Positions 42,688-51,341 of a stretch of 56,279 bases of DNA are shown here, in pieces; the first letter of the stretch is position 1, and the number at the start of each line of letters is the position of its first letter. Under the pieces are notes generated by a model. That model searched no databases. It saw only the letters and a list, made by a program, of their open reading frames with translations, and was not told the DNA's origin. Source of the DNA: an uncultured Lachnospiraceae bacterium (lineage in GTDB: Bacteria; Bacillota; Clostridia; Lachnospirales; Lachnospiraceae); contig CACWQH010000020.1 of assembly GCA_902762955.1 (NCBI GenBank), positions 1-56,279 on the forward strand, given 5' to 3'. The translations under genes were made by a program, and so were the position numbers.

Positions 42688-44520
42688 TTACATACCGAGC
42701 GTATTTATCAAATGTTCTATCATCTCTGCTACTGTTGTTATATATCTTGAAGCTGCATTGTATGCGTGCTGGAATTTTATAAGATTTGATAACTCTTCAT
42801 CCGATGAAACTCCAACTACCTGCTGCCTTAAGTTATCCAAATCATTTACTGTCTGCTGCTGGGTTTCAGCCATCGCATTATATGTATAACCTCTGTCTGA
42901 AAGCTCATCTATCGCACCTGCGAAGTAGTCCTTGAAGTTACACTCAACAAGTGAGTTAGGACTGACGGTTGCAAACTTTTTATCCCAGAGTGCAAGAAGA
43001 TTATCTGCTATATCCTGTGCTTCCTCACCGGTATTTCTTGAAAGCGGAAGCAGTGAAGGATTTTGTGCAAGCTCCATATTGATATCCATATTTCCTATGG
43101 TATAAAGTGAATAAAAGCTACTCGTATCCTCTTCGTTATATACCTTGAAGGTTCCTGTGGTTCCGTCTGCAAGGGTAAGAGTCTGCTCTGTGTATCTTGG
43201 TTGGTTTATCCTTACAAATAATTCGGTTCCGGCATATTCGTTGCCCATACCCATACCGATACCTGCTGCCTCTTCATCAAGTACGTTTACTGTCGTACCG
43301 TCCGCAAGAGTTACTTCCTTATTAGGACAAAGGATATCGTTTATACCTGTTGCCATGGCATTTATAAGAACGTCAAACTGTGCCATAAGGTTTGTAACTG
43401 TGTATGGTTCAACGTATGTATTGAAATAATCCAAATCCAAAAGGTACTGCTGATGGTCTGTCTCGTACTGTGCCATATCGGCTGCGTACTGTGCAGGATC
43501 CGTATAGTCCTCCTCGAGAGGTTTATCAGGTCTTTGAGGTACATCCGTATACTTACTTACAAAGTATCCTCTTGACATCATAAGACCCTTTAAAGAACCT
43601 ATGTCAGTATTGTTATTGGCATTTGGAACTCTGTCTATGTTAAATAATGCATGCTGGTCATCCTTCCACACCGGCATAAGAAAATCCGTCGAGTCGGAGG
43701 TGAAGCCGTAATTGTTCTGGTAGGTTTCACTTTCTGCAACCTTTACTGCCTCTATATCATAGGTCTTACCTCTTGTAACCAGACATCTGCCCTCGATATA
43801 TACCTCTATGGTTCCGTCTACATTATTTAATACCTCTGTATCCACAAGACCACATAGCTCATCTACGGCTAAGTTTCTTGCATCTCTATAATCATTAGCA
43901 TTCTCAAGCTTGGATGATTCTGCGCTAAGAATGTTTTCGTTCAATTCCCTGATAGTTTTAGCAAGCTCATTTATACGATTTATCTGATCCTTAATTTCTA
44001 CATTTAAGTTTCTCTGATAATCTATAAGACTGCTTCTTATCTCCTTGGATCTGTCAAGGAAATGCTGTGCAGTTGCTATAAATGAACTTCTTGTAACTAT
44101 ACTGTTTGATTCCTTTTGAAGCTCCTGGAGTGAGGTCCAGAAATTATTAAGAACTGTATTGAAATCGTTACTGTCATTCTGATTGACAACATCCAGCTTA
44201 CCGAAATAGTTTTCTATCTCGGATACTGTCTCGTATTCTGCCTTGTAATAGTTCATACGTCCTATCTCACTTCTGTAGGCCGCATCCGCAAAGGTATCTC
44301 TTACCTGCTTTACCTCCGCAGTTATAACACCAAGACCGGCCTTTTGAACCTTATAGTCAGCGCCTATCTTGTTGTAGGTTCTGTCAGTGAGCATAACCTG
44401 CTGTCTGCTATAGCCTTCTGTCTGAGTATTTGTTAAGTTGTGTGCTGTTGCGTTAAGCGCATACTGACTTGTCTGTAAAGCTGTAGTACCTACCGACAGT
44501 CTGCCCATAGTTCCTGCCAT
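42688..44520 (-). CDS. flgK: Flagellar hook-associated protein 1 (copy 2)
   Basis: The 610-residue protein begins MAGTMGRLSVGTTALQTSQY, then NATAHNLTNTQTEGYSRQQV. It ends VVGVSSDEELSNLIKFQHAY, then NAASRYITTVAEMIEHLINT, again the FlgK C-terminus. The middle (PDKPLEEDYTDPAQYAADMA, unusually proline and tyrosine rich) differs from copy 1. GGATG precedes the start. It follows flgN by 27 bases. Two full-length FlgK proteins next to each other imply either specialised junctions or one working with a different filament type. Confidence 0.9.
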   Translation of the reverse strand: MAGTMGRLSVGTTALQTSQYALNATAHNLTNTQTEGYSRQQVMLTDRTYNKIGADYKVQKAGLGVITAEVKQVRDTFADAAYRSEIGRMNYYKAEYETVSEIENYFGKLDVVNQNDSNDFNTVLNNFWTSLQELQKESNSIVTRSSFIATAQHFLDRSKEIRSSLIDYQRNLNVEIKDQINRINELAKTIRELNENILSAESSKLENANDYRDARNLAVDELCGLVDTEVLNNVDGTIEVYIEGRCLVTRGKTYDIEAVKVAESETYQNNYGFTSDSTDFLMPVWKDDQHALFNIDRVPNANNNTDIGSLKGLMMSRGYFVSKYTDVPQRPDKPLEEDYTDPAQYAADMAQYETDHQQYLLDLDYFNTYVEPYTVTNLMAQFDVLINAMATGINDILCPNKEVTLADGTTVNVLDEEAAGIGMGMGNEYAGTELFVRINQPRYTEQTLTLADGTTGTFKVYNEEDTSSFYSLYTIGNMDINMELAQNPSLLPLSRNTGEEAQDIADNLLALWDKKFATVSPNSLVECNFKDYFAGAIDELSDRGYTYNAMAETQQQTVNDLDNLRQQVVGVSSDEELSNLIKFQHAYNAASRYITTVAEMIEHLINTLGM

Positions 44521-44547
44521 ATGCCCGACATCCTTTCTTACTTTATT

Positions 44548-45078
44548 TTACTGGGTTTTGTCAAATTTGCCAGGTTGCTCTGTTGCTCCGGCTCCCGAAT
44601 ATCCGCCTTTTTTGAACATATCCTTTGAATATTCTGCTGTTTCAGGTGCTCTGCTGAAATTCTGAATAAGATTAATATTATACTCTATCATAGACAGGGA
44701 TTCCTGTATAAGATTCTGATTATGTCCATTAACCTCATAAAGCTGTCTGGCTATCCTGGCAAGCTTTTCATTTATTATCATAAGCGGCTCCTGAAATTCG
44801 GTCTGACCGTCAAGAAAGCTTATGATATCCGTTATCTTGATATCTGCCTTGCTCTTATTGATAACCGTAGCAATGTTACCCATAGTACTTCTTCTTTTGT
44901 TTTCAAGACCTGTAAGAACATCCACATAGAGCTGTTCCTTATCGGTCGTTTCTCTCAATCTGTCCAGATTGTTGGACACGATTGCAGAGGTTTTTTCCCT
45001 TGATACGACAAGGAGTTCTTCATATATAGCATACTCCTGATTAAGTTCTTCGATTAAATTCTCAATTAAGCTTGCCAT
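44548..45078 (-). CDS. flgN: FlgN-type flagellar export chaperone
   Basis: A 176-residue helical protein (LIEELNQEYAIYEELLVVSR, DRLRETTDKEQLYVDVLTGL, then LYEVNGHNQNLIQESLSMIE) with the FlgN-like layout. It ends in a disordered Gly/Pro/Lys tail (GGYSGAGATEQPGKFDKTQ). FlgN binds FlgK and FlgL before secretion. It lies between flgM and flgK, the standard position. AAGGAGTT precedes the start. Similarity is recognisable mainly from the NGHNQNLI motif and position. Confidence 0.88.
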   Translation of the reverse strand: MASLIENLIEELNQEYAIYEELLVVSREKTSAIVSNNLDRLRETTDKEQLYVDVLTGLENKRRSTMGNIATVINKSKADIKITDIISFLDGQTEFQEPLMIINEKLARIARQLYEVNGHNQNLIQESLSMIEYNINLIQNFSRAPETAEYSKDMFKKGGYSGAGATEQPGKFDKTQ

Positions 45079-45089
45079 ATATTAACTCC

Positions 45090-45377
45090 TTAAATCGCCT
45101 TACTTGCAAATGCACTTATAAGCTTAGATGCAAAATCCTCATTACTTACTTCATATGTGCCGGCATCCATCCTTGACTTGATATCAGATACTAAGCCTTC
45201 TCTTACATCAGGTGTAGATAAAAGAGCATTCTTAGCTACCTGCATATCCTTGCCTAAGCTTGAAAACAAGACCTCATCCTTGAAGCTTGCATTTCCGGTA
45301 CTATTAGTATATTTGGATTTATTAAGCCCTGTTGCGTTATAAATCTGATTAATACTATTGAAAGTACCTATACGCAT
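45090..45377 (-). CDS. flgM: Anti-sigma-28 factor FlgM
   Basis: FlgM holds SigD inactive until the hook is finished and is then exported. The 95-residue protein has MRIGTFNSINQIYNATGLNK and the C-terminal SigD-binding helices (VREGLVSDIKSRMDAGTYEV, FASKLISAFASKAI). AGGAGGG precedes the start. A SigD-like -10 (TCCGATAA on the minus strand, 45477-45470) lies about 95 bases upstream, with a poor -35. Its leader has two hairpins. It is followed by flgN. Confidence 0.9.
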   Translation of the reverse strand: MRIGTFNSINQIYNATGLNKSKYTNSTGNASFKDEVLFSSLGKDMQVAKNALLSTPDVREGLVSDIKSRMDAGTYEVSNEDFASKLISAFASKAI

Positions 45378-45400
45378 AACTATCCCTCCTAAAATATATT

Positions 45401-45448
45401 GCCTAAGCCTTTAACCTTAGGCTGTGGGGTAAGCATTTTGCTTCCCTG
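45401..45448 (-). promoter_or_regulatory. Two hairpins in the flgM leader
   Basis: On the mRNA CCTAAGG-TTAAAG-GCTTAGG forms one stem (45401-45422) and GGGAAGCA-AAA-TGCTTACC a second (about 45428-45447). Both lie between the candidate SigD -10 at 45470-45477 and the flgM ribosome site. They may be control or stability elements. Confidence 0.45.
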
Positions 45449-45516
45449 TAAAAAATTTCTTCAATAATTTTATCGGACATATTTTTTATAATATAACCTC
45501 TAAAATGAATTTTTTA

Positions 45517-45909
45517 TTATTCAAGGAATCTCATCTTTCCTGCGCCGGTTTTCTTAGGTGCCTGATGTGCTGCCTGATAGAGTCCGTTAAGAGAATTTTC
45601 AAGGCTTCCGGCACACTGTGCACAGAATTTTCCGCTGTGAATCATAGCGCCGCATCTCTCACAGGTAAGTCCTACAAGCGAATCATCCGTAAATGTGAGT
45701 CTTTCCTCTCTAACCCATTTCTTTATCTGCTTTACAGGTACATCACAGGATTCGGCAACCTCATTGATATTGTTGCCTGGATTATCCTTTATGTACTGCT
45801 TTACCTCCTGGAACTTATCCTCAAGCTCCTTTTTGCAGTTAGCACAGATTTTATCACCTGTTACCCAGTTAAATAATCTCTTACATCTTTGACAGTTCAT
45901 AACTTCCAT
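45517..45909 (-). CDS. yvyF: YvyF-family flagellar operon zinc protein
   Basis: The 130-residue protein has NCQRCKRLFNWVTGDKICAN, then CKKELEDKFQEVKQYIKDNP at the N-terminus, with two CxxC pairs, and LTCERCGAMIHSGKFCAQCA at the C-terminus. YvyF (TIGR03826) homologues sit before flgM in Bacillus and Clostridia; a role in flagellar gene control is suspected but not defined. A helix-turn-helix-like part (NINEVAESCDVPVKQIKKWV) may bind DNA. The start at 45909 is chosen because AGGGAGGG lies seven bases upstream. It follows comFC. Confidence 0.85.
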   Translation of the reverse strand: MEVMNCQRCKRLFNWVTGDKICANCKKELEDKFQEVKQYIKDNPGNNINEVAESCDVPVKQIKKWVREERLTFTDDSLVGLTCERCGAMIHSGKFCAQCAGSLENSLNGLYQAAHQAPKKTGAGKMRFLE

Positions 45910-45926
45910 GGCATAGCCCTCCCTTT

Positions 45927-46691
45927 CTAATCCTTTCCTATACATATGCTTGTGTAATATACTTCCTTTACACCGCAAGCTTTAAGCACCTTTGTGCAGG
46001 CTTCTATGGTTGAACCGGTGGTATATATGTCATCCACCAGCATAACCTTCTTATATTGTACTTGTTTTTGGTCAGATATAAAAGCCCTTTCGAGATTTTT
46101 TTGTCTTTCTTCATTGTCAAGCAGCTTTTGCGGGGTTGTATTTACTGTTCTTTTTAAAATCGAAGCATCAACCGGTATATCCAGATACCTGCCGAGACTT
46201 CCCGCCAAAGCCTCTGCCTGATTATAGCCCCTTTGCTCCAGCTTATTTTTATGCACCGGAACGGGTATAAGCACTTCAGGTGAAATCTTCTTGATATCTC
46301 TTCCGTGGGTTTTTATTATCTCATACGCAAAGCTTTCGGCATATGTTTTTTTATTATGATATTTAAAATTAACTATACCTCGTTTTACCGGTTCTCTATA
46401 TCTCATCGCCGGAAATCCCTTTACATAGCTTTTCGGTTTTGTCTTGCAATCCTCGCAATACTCCCTTTCAGCATCATCTATCTCTTTGCCGCATCTTAAG
46501 CAGGTAGGTTCGGTAAGATAGGTGATTTTTGAACGGCATCTGTCACATATCCTTGTCTTTCCGCCTGACAGTACTTCCTCACACAAGGGACAGATCGGCG
46601 GATAAAATAGTGTTTTAATTCTATTGGATATTATATAAAACAAACCACCTAAAGATGATTTTTTCTCTGATTTTATCGCCTTGTAACCCAT
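45927..46691 (-). CDS. comFC: ComF-family phosphoribosyltransferase-like protein
   Basis: The 254-residue protein has zinc-finger cysteine pairs (CPLC 35-38, CDRC, CLRC, CEDC) and the PRTase active-site loop VMLVDDIYTTGST near residues 222-234. ComFC/ComF is needed for DNA uptake or processing in competent bacteria and lies in the comF-yvyF-flgM cluster of Bacillus. AAGGTG precedes the start. Downstream is yvyF, matching Bacillus synteny; comFA and comFB are not in the window. The exact biochemical function remains uncertain in this family. Confidence 0.9.
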   Translation of the reverse strand: MGYKAIKSEKKSSLGGLFYIISNRIKTLFYPPICPLCEEVLSGGKTRICDRCRSKITYLTEPTCLRCGKEIDDAEREYCEDCKTKPKSYVKGFPAMRYREPVKRGIVNFKYHNKKTYAESFAYEIIKTHGRDIKKISPEVLIPVPVHKNKLEQRGYNQAEALAGSLGRYLDIPVDASILKRTVNTTPQKLLDNEERQKNLERAFISDQKQVQYKKVMLVDDIYTTGSTIEACTKVLKACGVKEVYYTSICIGKD

Positions 46692-46760
46692 AACACACCT
46701 TCTTTTTGTCTATATAAGCAGCCGAAAACTCTTATATTCTTTAAGATTTTTTTCGAATTC

Positions 46761-49076
46761 TTATATCCCCTCCATAAGCTCCTGCAGCCTTAAAATAAGT
46801 GTTGTATATCGTTTCTGCTCTTCCTTATTGTCTATCATCTGATTGACAAGATTAAGGTTTCCGACTATTACAACCATACGCTTTGCTCTTGTGATTGCGG
46901 TATATATAAGATTTCTGTTTAGAAGCTTCGGCGGTCCGCTAAGGAGCGGAATGATAACGACAGGATATTCACTTCCCTGGGATTTATGTATCGTAACCGC
47001 AAATGCATGCTCAAGCTCCGAAAGGCCGTTAAACGGATATACTACCGTCCTTCCGTCATCAAAAAGGACTGTAAGCTCTTCATCGAAATGACTGATATTA
47101 CTTATAATTCCCATGTCTCCGTTAAATACGCCGACACCCTCTTCTATTACATAGCCCTTTTGACCGTATATTCTCCAATCAAGCTTATAATTGTTTTTTA
47201 TCTGCATAACCTTATCGCCGGTTCTAAATATAACGTCATTTTTCTCAACCTCATCCTTTTTCGGAGAAGCAGGATTTATAAAGCTTTGCAGCTTGACATT
47301 TAACTTTTCCACTCCGACTTCATTTTTCTTCATCGGAGTAAGCACCTGTATATCCTGAGGTGTTATACCCAGATAAGGCGGGAGATTTTTCATAATAAGT
47401 TCTTTGATCTCATTGGTTATAGCCGTTACATTGTTTCTTGGAATAAAGAAAAAATCCTTATTTTTATTGGTTATGTCTATATGCTCTCCCTGATTTATCC
47501 TATGAGCATTGTACACTATATCGCTACCGCTTTCCTGTCTGTAAATCTTGGTAAGCCTTGTAACCGGAAAGCAGTCTGAATTTATAATATCCTTCAATAC
47601 ATTTCCTGCTCCGACGGACGGAAGCTGGTTGATATCTCCTACGAGTATGAGTCTCGTACCGTTTAAAACCGCACTAAGCAGGGAATAAAATATAAAGCTG
47701 TCAACCATTGACATCTCATCTACTATTATGGCATCACATTCCAGAGGATTATCTGCATTTCTTCCGAAATAGACTCCCTTATTATCCCTGTCATTGTCAT
47801 CCGGAATACCCGAAAATTCAAGCAATCTGTGGATGGTCTCTGCCGGTTGGCCTGTTGATTCGGTCATCCTCTTTGCCGCCCTGCCGGTAGGTGCGCAAAG
47901 TCTTATATCCATTCCTTTTTTTATGAAATATCTGATAATTGCATCTATTATCGTGGTTTTACCGGTTCCGGGACCTCCGGTTATAACTGCTACACCGGCT
48001 GTTATGGCAGACTTTACCGCATCTCTTTGAACGTCATCAAGTGCCATATCCATATCTTTTTCTATGGAAGAAAGCGCTATGTCCAGTTCATTTTCCGGGA
48101 GCTCGTATCTTAGCATTTTATCAAGGAGCATCCTTGCAGTATTAAGCTCCACATAGTAATTAGAGGCAAGATAAACCGCATCTGTTCCTTCAACATTTTT
48201 TATTATCAGCTTGCCTTCTATCACAAGTTCTGCCAGCTGATCCTCTATAAGCTCTGCCGCCTCTTCAAATACAGTAGCAGCACTTACACTGCTCTCATAC
48301 TCGGCATAGCCGTAGGAAAACTCCTCCTCGTAGCTTATACCGTCATTTTCCCTTGTAAGAAGCAGGGTTCTTCTGATAACCTCATCCTTTGGAAGATACA
48401 TATGTCCGTCAGCGATAGCAGTATTTAATACATAAATTACAGCCGAACGGATTCTGAATTCGGATTTTTTTTCTATGCCCATTCTTCCGGCTATCTCATC
48501 AGCTGTTCTAAAGCCTACGCCTGCTATATCCTCTGCTATTTTATATGGATTTCCACGGAGGATTTCATATACCCTGTCACCATATTCATTGTATATTTTC
48601 ATGGCTAAATTGACAGATATCCCATACTCCGACAGGAAAATGATAACATGCTGAAATTCCTTCTTATCCTGATACGAAACCGCTATGCTTCTGGCTTTTC
48701 TCTCTGATATACCGTTTATCTCTGCCAGTCTCTCCGGTTCTTCTTCCAGTATCCTTAACGTGTCTGCCTTAAATTTCTTTACAATTCTTTTGGCAAGCAC
48801 CTCACCTATACCTTTTACGATACCCGAAGCCAGATATCTCTCTATTCCGAGGGTATCCTCCGGCATTTTGATCTCACAGCTTGTAAACTTGAACTGGATA
48901 TCGTATTGAGGATGGTTTACATAATCTCCCTCCGCAATAATATAAAGGCCCTCTCCTATACCAAAAAGAGTGCCTACAAATACTTCTTCGCCGTCCTCTC
49001 CATTTACGGAGAAAACGGCGTAGCCATTTTCATCATTTTTATAAATTATCTTCTCAATTATTCCTTCTCTGGTCAT
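46761..49076 (-). CDS. recD2: RecD2-type ATP-dependent helicase
   Basis: The 771-residue superfamily 1B helicase has an N-terminal OB/HhH region (about 70-200; GIGEVLAKRIVKKF, GVGFRTADEIAGRMG), Walker A GGPGTGKTT (367-375), Walker B VDEMSMVDS, LVGDINQLPSVGAG and the C-terminal AVTIHKSQGSEYPVVIIP and YTAITRAKRMVVIVG. This N-terminal extension marks RecD2 (5'-3' helicase acting alone) rather than RecD of RecBCD. It has a weak ribosome site. It sits between the flagellar rod genes and comFC, unrelated in function to either. Confidence 0.94.
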   Translation of the reverse strand: MTREGIIEKIIYKNDENGYAVFSVNGEDGEEVFVGTLFGIGEGLYIIAEGDYVNHPQYDIQFKFTSCEIKMPEDTLGIERYLASGIVKGIGEVLAKRIVKKFKADTLRILEEEPERLAEINGISERKARSIAVSYQDKKEFQHVIIFLSEYGISVNLAMKIYNEYGDRVYEILRGNPYKIAEDIAGVGFRTADEIAGRMGIEKKSEFRIRSAVIYVLNTAIADGHMYLPKDEVIRRTLLLTRENDGISYEEEFSYGYAEYESSVSAATVFEEAAELIEDQLAELVIEGKLIIKNVEGTDAVYLASNYYVELNTARMLLDKMLRYELPENELDIALSSIEKDMDMALDDVQRDAVKSAITAGVAVITGGPGTGKTTIIDAIIRYFIKKGMDIRLCAPTGRAAKRMTESTGQPAETIHRLLEFSGIPDDNDRDNKGVYFGRNADNPLECDAIIVDEMSMVDSFIFYSLLSAVLNGTRLILVGDINQLPSVGAGNVLKDIINSDCFPVTRLTKIYRQESGSDIVYNAHRINQGEHIDITNKNKDFFFIPRNNVTAITNEIKELIMKNLPPYLGITPQDIQVLTPMKKNEVGVEKLNVKLQSFINPASPKKDEVEKNDVIFRTGDKVMQIKNNYKLDWRIYGQKGYVIEEGVGVFNGDMGIISNISHFDEELTVLFDDGRTVVYPFNGLSELEHAFAVTIHKSQGSEYPVVIIPLLSGPPKLLNRNLIYTAITRAKRMVVIVGNLNLVNQMIDNKEEQKRYTTLILRLQELMEGI

Positions 49077-49108
49077 AATCTATCTCGAATTTCTATTGTT
49101 CTATGTCA

Positions 49109-49519
49109 CTACTCTTTAACCGCCATATTTTCAGCAGCAATCTCGGCATCCTTCAAAGATGTATCAACAGAAGCATTTATCTCGGACGCATCTATGGTCG
49201 GCATATTCTTTTTCATAGCCTCATAAAGCTGTTTGGCAAGTCCGACACCACCCTGATCTGTTACAGCCTGTGCATACTGCTGAACTCTCATATCGCCAAA
49301 CATCTTGACATAATCGCCCTCTTCTTCATCCGACTTCATGATGGTATTTTCCATGGATTTATAAACCTGCTCTATCATATAAGCTTCAAACTGCTTGCAG
49401 GCTTCCATCATCTCCTCATCCGTCTGGGCCTTGTCCTTTTGCTTGAAGGTCTTTTCTACATCAGTTGAGCGTGTTGAATTAATTATAGAAGAATAATCTG
49501 TGGTTCCTATTATATCCAT
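49109..49519 (-). CDS. Rod-binding FlgJ-like protein without muramidase domain
   Basis: The 136-residue protein has the rod-binding (FlgJ N-terminal) pattern: EACKQFEAYMIEQVYKSMEN, GDMRVQQYAQAVTDQGGVGL and AKQLYEAMKKN. The peptidoglycan hydrolase domain of proteobacterial FlgJ is absent, as in many Firmicutes. It probably binds rod proteins during assembly. AAGGAG precedes the start. It is 49 bases downstream of flgG on the same strand. The N-terminal 30 residues are disordered. Confidence 0.85.
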   Translation of the reverse strand: MDIIGTTDYSSIINSTRSTDVEKTFKQKDKAQTDEEMMEACKQFEAYMIEQVYKSMENTIMKSDEEEGDYVKMFGDMRVQQYAQAVTDQGGVGLAKQLYEAMKKNMPTIDASEINASVDTSLKDAEIAAENMAVKE

Positions 49520-49568
49520 ATATTTTCTCCTTAATGTGATATTGTGACGGGCACCTTGTCACATAATA

Positions 49569-50396
49569 TTATCTAAGGTTGTTGGCCTGCTGCATCATCT
49601 CATCTGTTGCCTGGATTGCCTTTGAGTTCATCTCATAAGCTCTCTGGGCTACAATAAGGTTAACCATTTCATTTGCTACATCTACGTTTGAACCTTCTCT
49701 GTAGAACTGGTGGGTCTTGCTTGGTGTAAGAGTTGCATTGCCCTGTTCTGCCACTGCTTCTCCTGATGCAAGAGTTACAGAGAAGTTGTTATTTCCTTCT
49801 TTATGTAAGCCTGCAGGATTGTTGAACTGATATAAGCCAAATCTAACTTCCTGTCCGTTATTGGTAAGCGCCTGGAAGTTACCGTCGTCTCCTGCAAATC
49901 CAAATCTTCCGTTATCATCTATCTGCACATCGGTTGCCACTCTGTTTAATGGAAGCAATATATTTTGTCCATTGGTATCAAGTACAGGATATCCGTCTGA
50001 GGTACAGAGAAGATTTCCGTTTGCCGTAGGTGATACTATAAAGTTTCCGTCTCTGGTATACTGAAGCTCACCATTTGGTGTTCTTACCTGGAAAAATCCG
50101 TCGCCCTCTATAGCAACTGCAAATGGATCTTCTGTCGCAAGAAGCTCACCCTGCGTAAACATACTTGTTATGGCTGAAGTTCTCGAGCCAAGTCCTACCT
50201 CTGCTGCCACAGGCTTTAAGTCGCCTGCATTGTTGGTAGATTTTGATTGGAGATTTTGATAAAGAAGCGATTTAAAGCTTGCCTGCTGGGTCTTATATCC
50301 TGCTGTATTAACATTGGCTACGTTGTTTGCTATTGTATCTACATTTGTCTGCTGTGCTCTCATTCCTGAAGCAGCAGTCCACAGTGAACGCATCAT
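49569..50396 (-). CDS. flgG: Flagellar distal rod protein FlgG
   Basis: The 275-residue protein starts MMRSLWTAASGMRAQQTNVD, then TIANNVANVNTAGYKTQQAS, and ends EMVNLIVAQRAYEMNSKAIQ, then ATDEMMQQANNLR. These termini fit FlgG and the hook/rod family. GGAGGT is nine bases before the double ATG. In B. subtilis the comparable flhP/flhO pair lies with mbl, and here flgF and mreB/mbl come directly upstream. The gene has its own SigD-type promoter about 60 bases upstream. Confidence 0.9.
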   Translation of the reverse strand: MMRSLWTAASGMRAQQTNVDTIANNVANVNTAGYKTQQASFKSLLYQNLQSKSTNNAGDLKPVAAEVGLGSRTSAITSMFTQGELLATEDPFAVAIEGDGFFQVRTPNGELQYTRDGNFIVSPTANGNLLCTSDGYPVLDTNGQNILLPLNRVATDVQIDDNGRFGFAGDDGNFQALTNNGQEVRFGLYQFNNPAGLHKEGNNNFSVTLASGEAVAEQGNATLTPSKTHQFYREGSNVDVANEMVNLIVAQRAYEMNSKAIQATDEMMQQANNLR

Positions 50397-50453
50397 AATT
50401 TTGTACCTCCTGACAGTTTATATCCGATTAAAACTTATAATCATCTAATTAAT

Positions 50454-50480
50454 TTATCGGCTTATTATCCTTTAGCTTAA
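50454..50480 (-). promoter_or_regulatory. SigD-type promoter upstream of flgG
   Basis: On the minus strand TTAA (50480-50477), exactly 15 bases, then GCCGATAA (50461-50454). The -10 matches the SigD consensus fully. It overlaps the end of flgF and would drive flgG and the rod-binding gene separately. Confidence 0.6.
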
Positions 50481-50482
50481 CC

Positions 50483-51262
50483 TTATACCTGACCGATTGT
50501 TACAGTCTTTTCGAGTATGTCATCTATCGTCTGAACCATCTTCTGATTGGTTTCATAAGCTCTTGTGATAGCTATCATATCTACCATTTCTGTTACCATG
50601 TTGACGTTGGACATCTCAAGATAGCCTTGCGTAAGTGTTGCATTGGCAGGTATCCGGGTTGCTCCGTCAACCGCCTCATACATATTTTCACCATAGCTTG
50701 AAAGGAAATCATAGCTTTCAAAATCCGTAAGTCCTATGGTTGCAATGTAGTTATTGTTGGCATATATATCTCCGGTTTCACTGATTGCCACGTCTACAAA
50801 GTTGGCATCCGGAATCTGTATAGGATTGCCGTTTTCATCGAGTACGGAATCTCCGTCCTTTGTCTGAAGGAAGCCCTCTTTTGTAACGGTGAAATCTCCG
50901 TCACGGGTATATCTTATATGGTCATTACCCTCTTTATCTGTCATCCTTATGGTAAAAAAGCCCGAACCGCCTATGGCTACATTATATACATCACCGGTCT
51001 CCCTAAAGCCTCCTTGGGACATATCATAGAAGGTCTCTCCTATCTTTGTACCAAGGGCAACTCCACCGAGTCCACGCTTTATGTTTGGTCCTTCGGTGTT
51101 ATCGTCGATTTTAACAGCAAGCTGTCTTGCAAAGGATTGGGACGTAGCATCTATCTTTTTAAATCCCGTGGTGTCTGCATTTGCCATATTGTTTGTAACA
51201 ACATCCATACGTCTTTCTTCATTTCTAAGTCCCGTCCACGCTGTATAAAGGCCTCTTACCAT
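50483..51262 (-). CDS. Flagellar rod protein FlgF-like
   Basis: The protein of 259 residues starts MVRGLYTAWTGLRNEERRMD, then VVTNNMANADTTGFKKIDAT, and ends EMVDMIAITRAYETNQKMVQ, then TIDDILEKTVTIGQV. It belongs to the FlgF/FlgG/FlhO rod family; I call it FlgF-like because the second member of the pair is the better FlgG. The start at 51262 follows AAGGAGTG, and a frame to 51307 would include it. It lies between mreB/mbl and flgG, the same order as B. subtilis mbl-flhO-flhP. Confidence 0.88.
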   Translation of the reverse strand: MVRGLYTAWTGLRNEERRMDVVTNNMANADTTGFKKIDATSQSFARQLAVKIDDNTEGPNIKRGLGGVALGTKIGETFYDMSQGGFRETGDVYNVAIGGSGFFTIRMTDKEGNDHIRYTRDGDFTVTKEGFLQTKDGDSVLDENGNPIQIPDANFVDVAISETGDIYANNNYIATIGLTDFESYDFLSSYGENMYEAVDGATRIPANATLTQGYLEMSNVNMVTEMVDMIAITRAYETNQKMVQTIDDILEKTVTIGQV

Positions 51263-51341
51263 ATTATCACTCCTTAAAATGTTTCGCGAAACGCCGGCAT
51301 ATATCATCTGCCCGCTTTTCGTCCTTCAATTAATAAACTGA

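Noticed and set aside
51281-51292. GTTTCGCGAAAC palindrome in front of flgF, resembling a parS site
   Set aside because: The parS centre (CACGTG in TGTTTCACGTGAAACA) is absent and the repeat is only 12 bp, so it is treated as chance or a minor operator.
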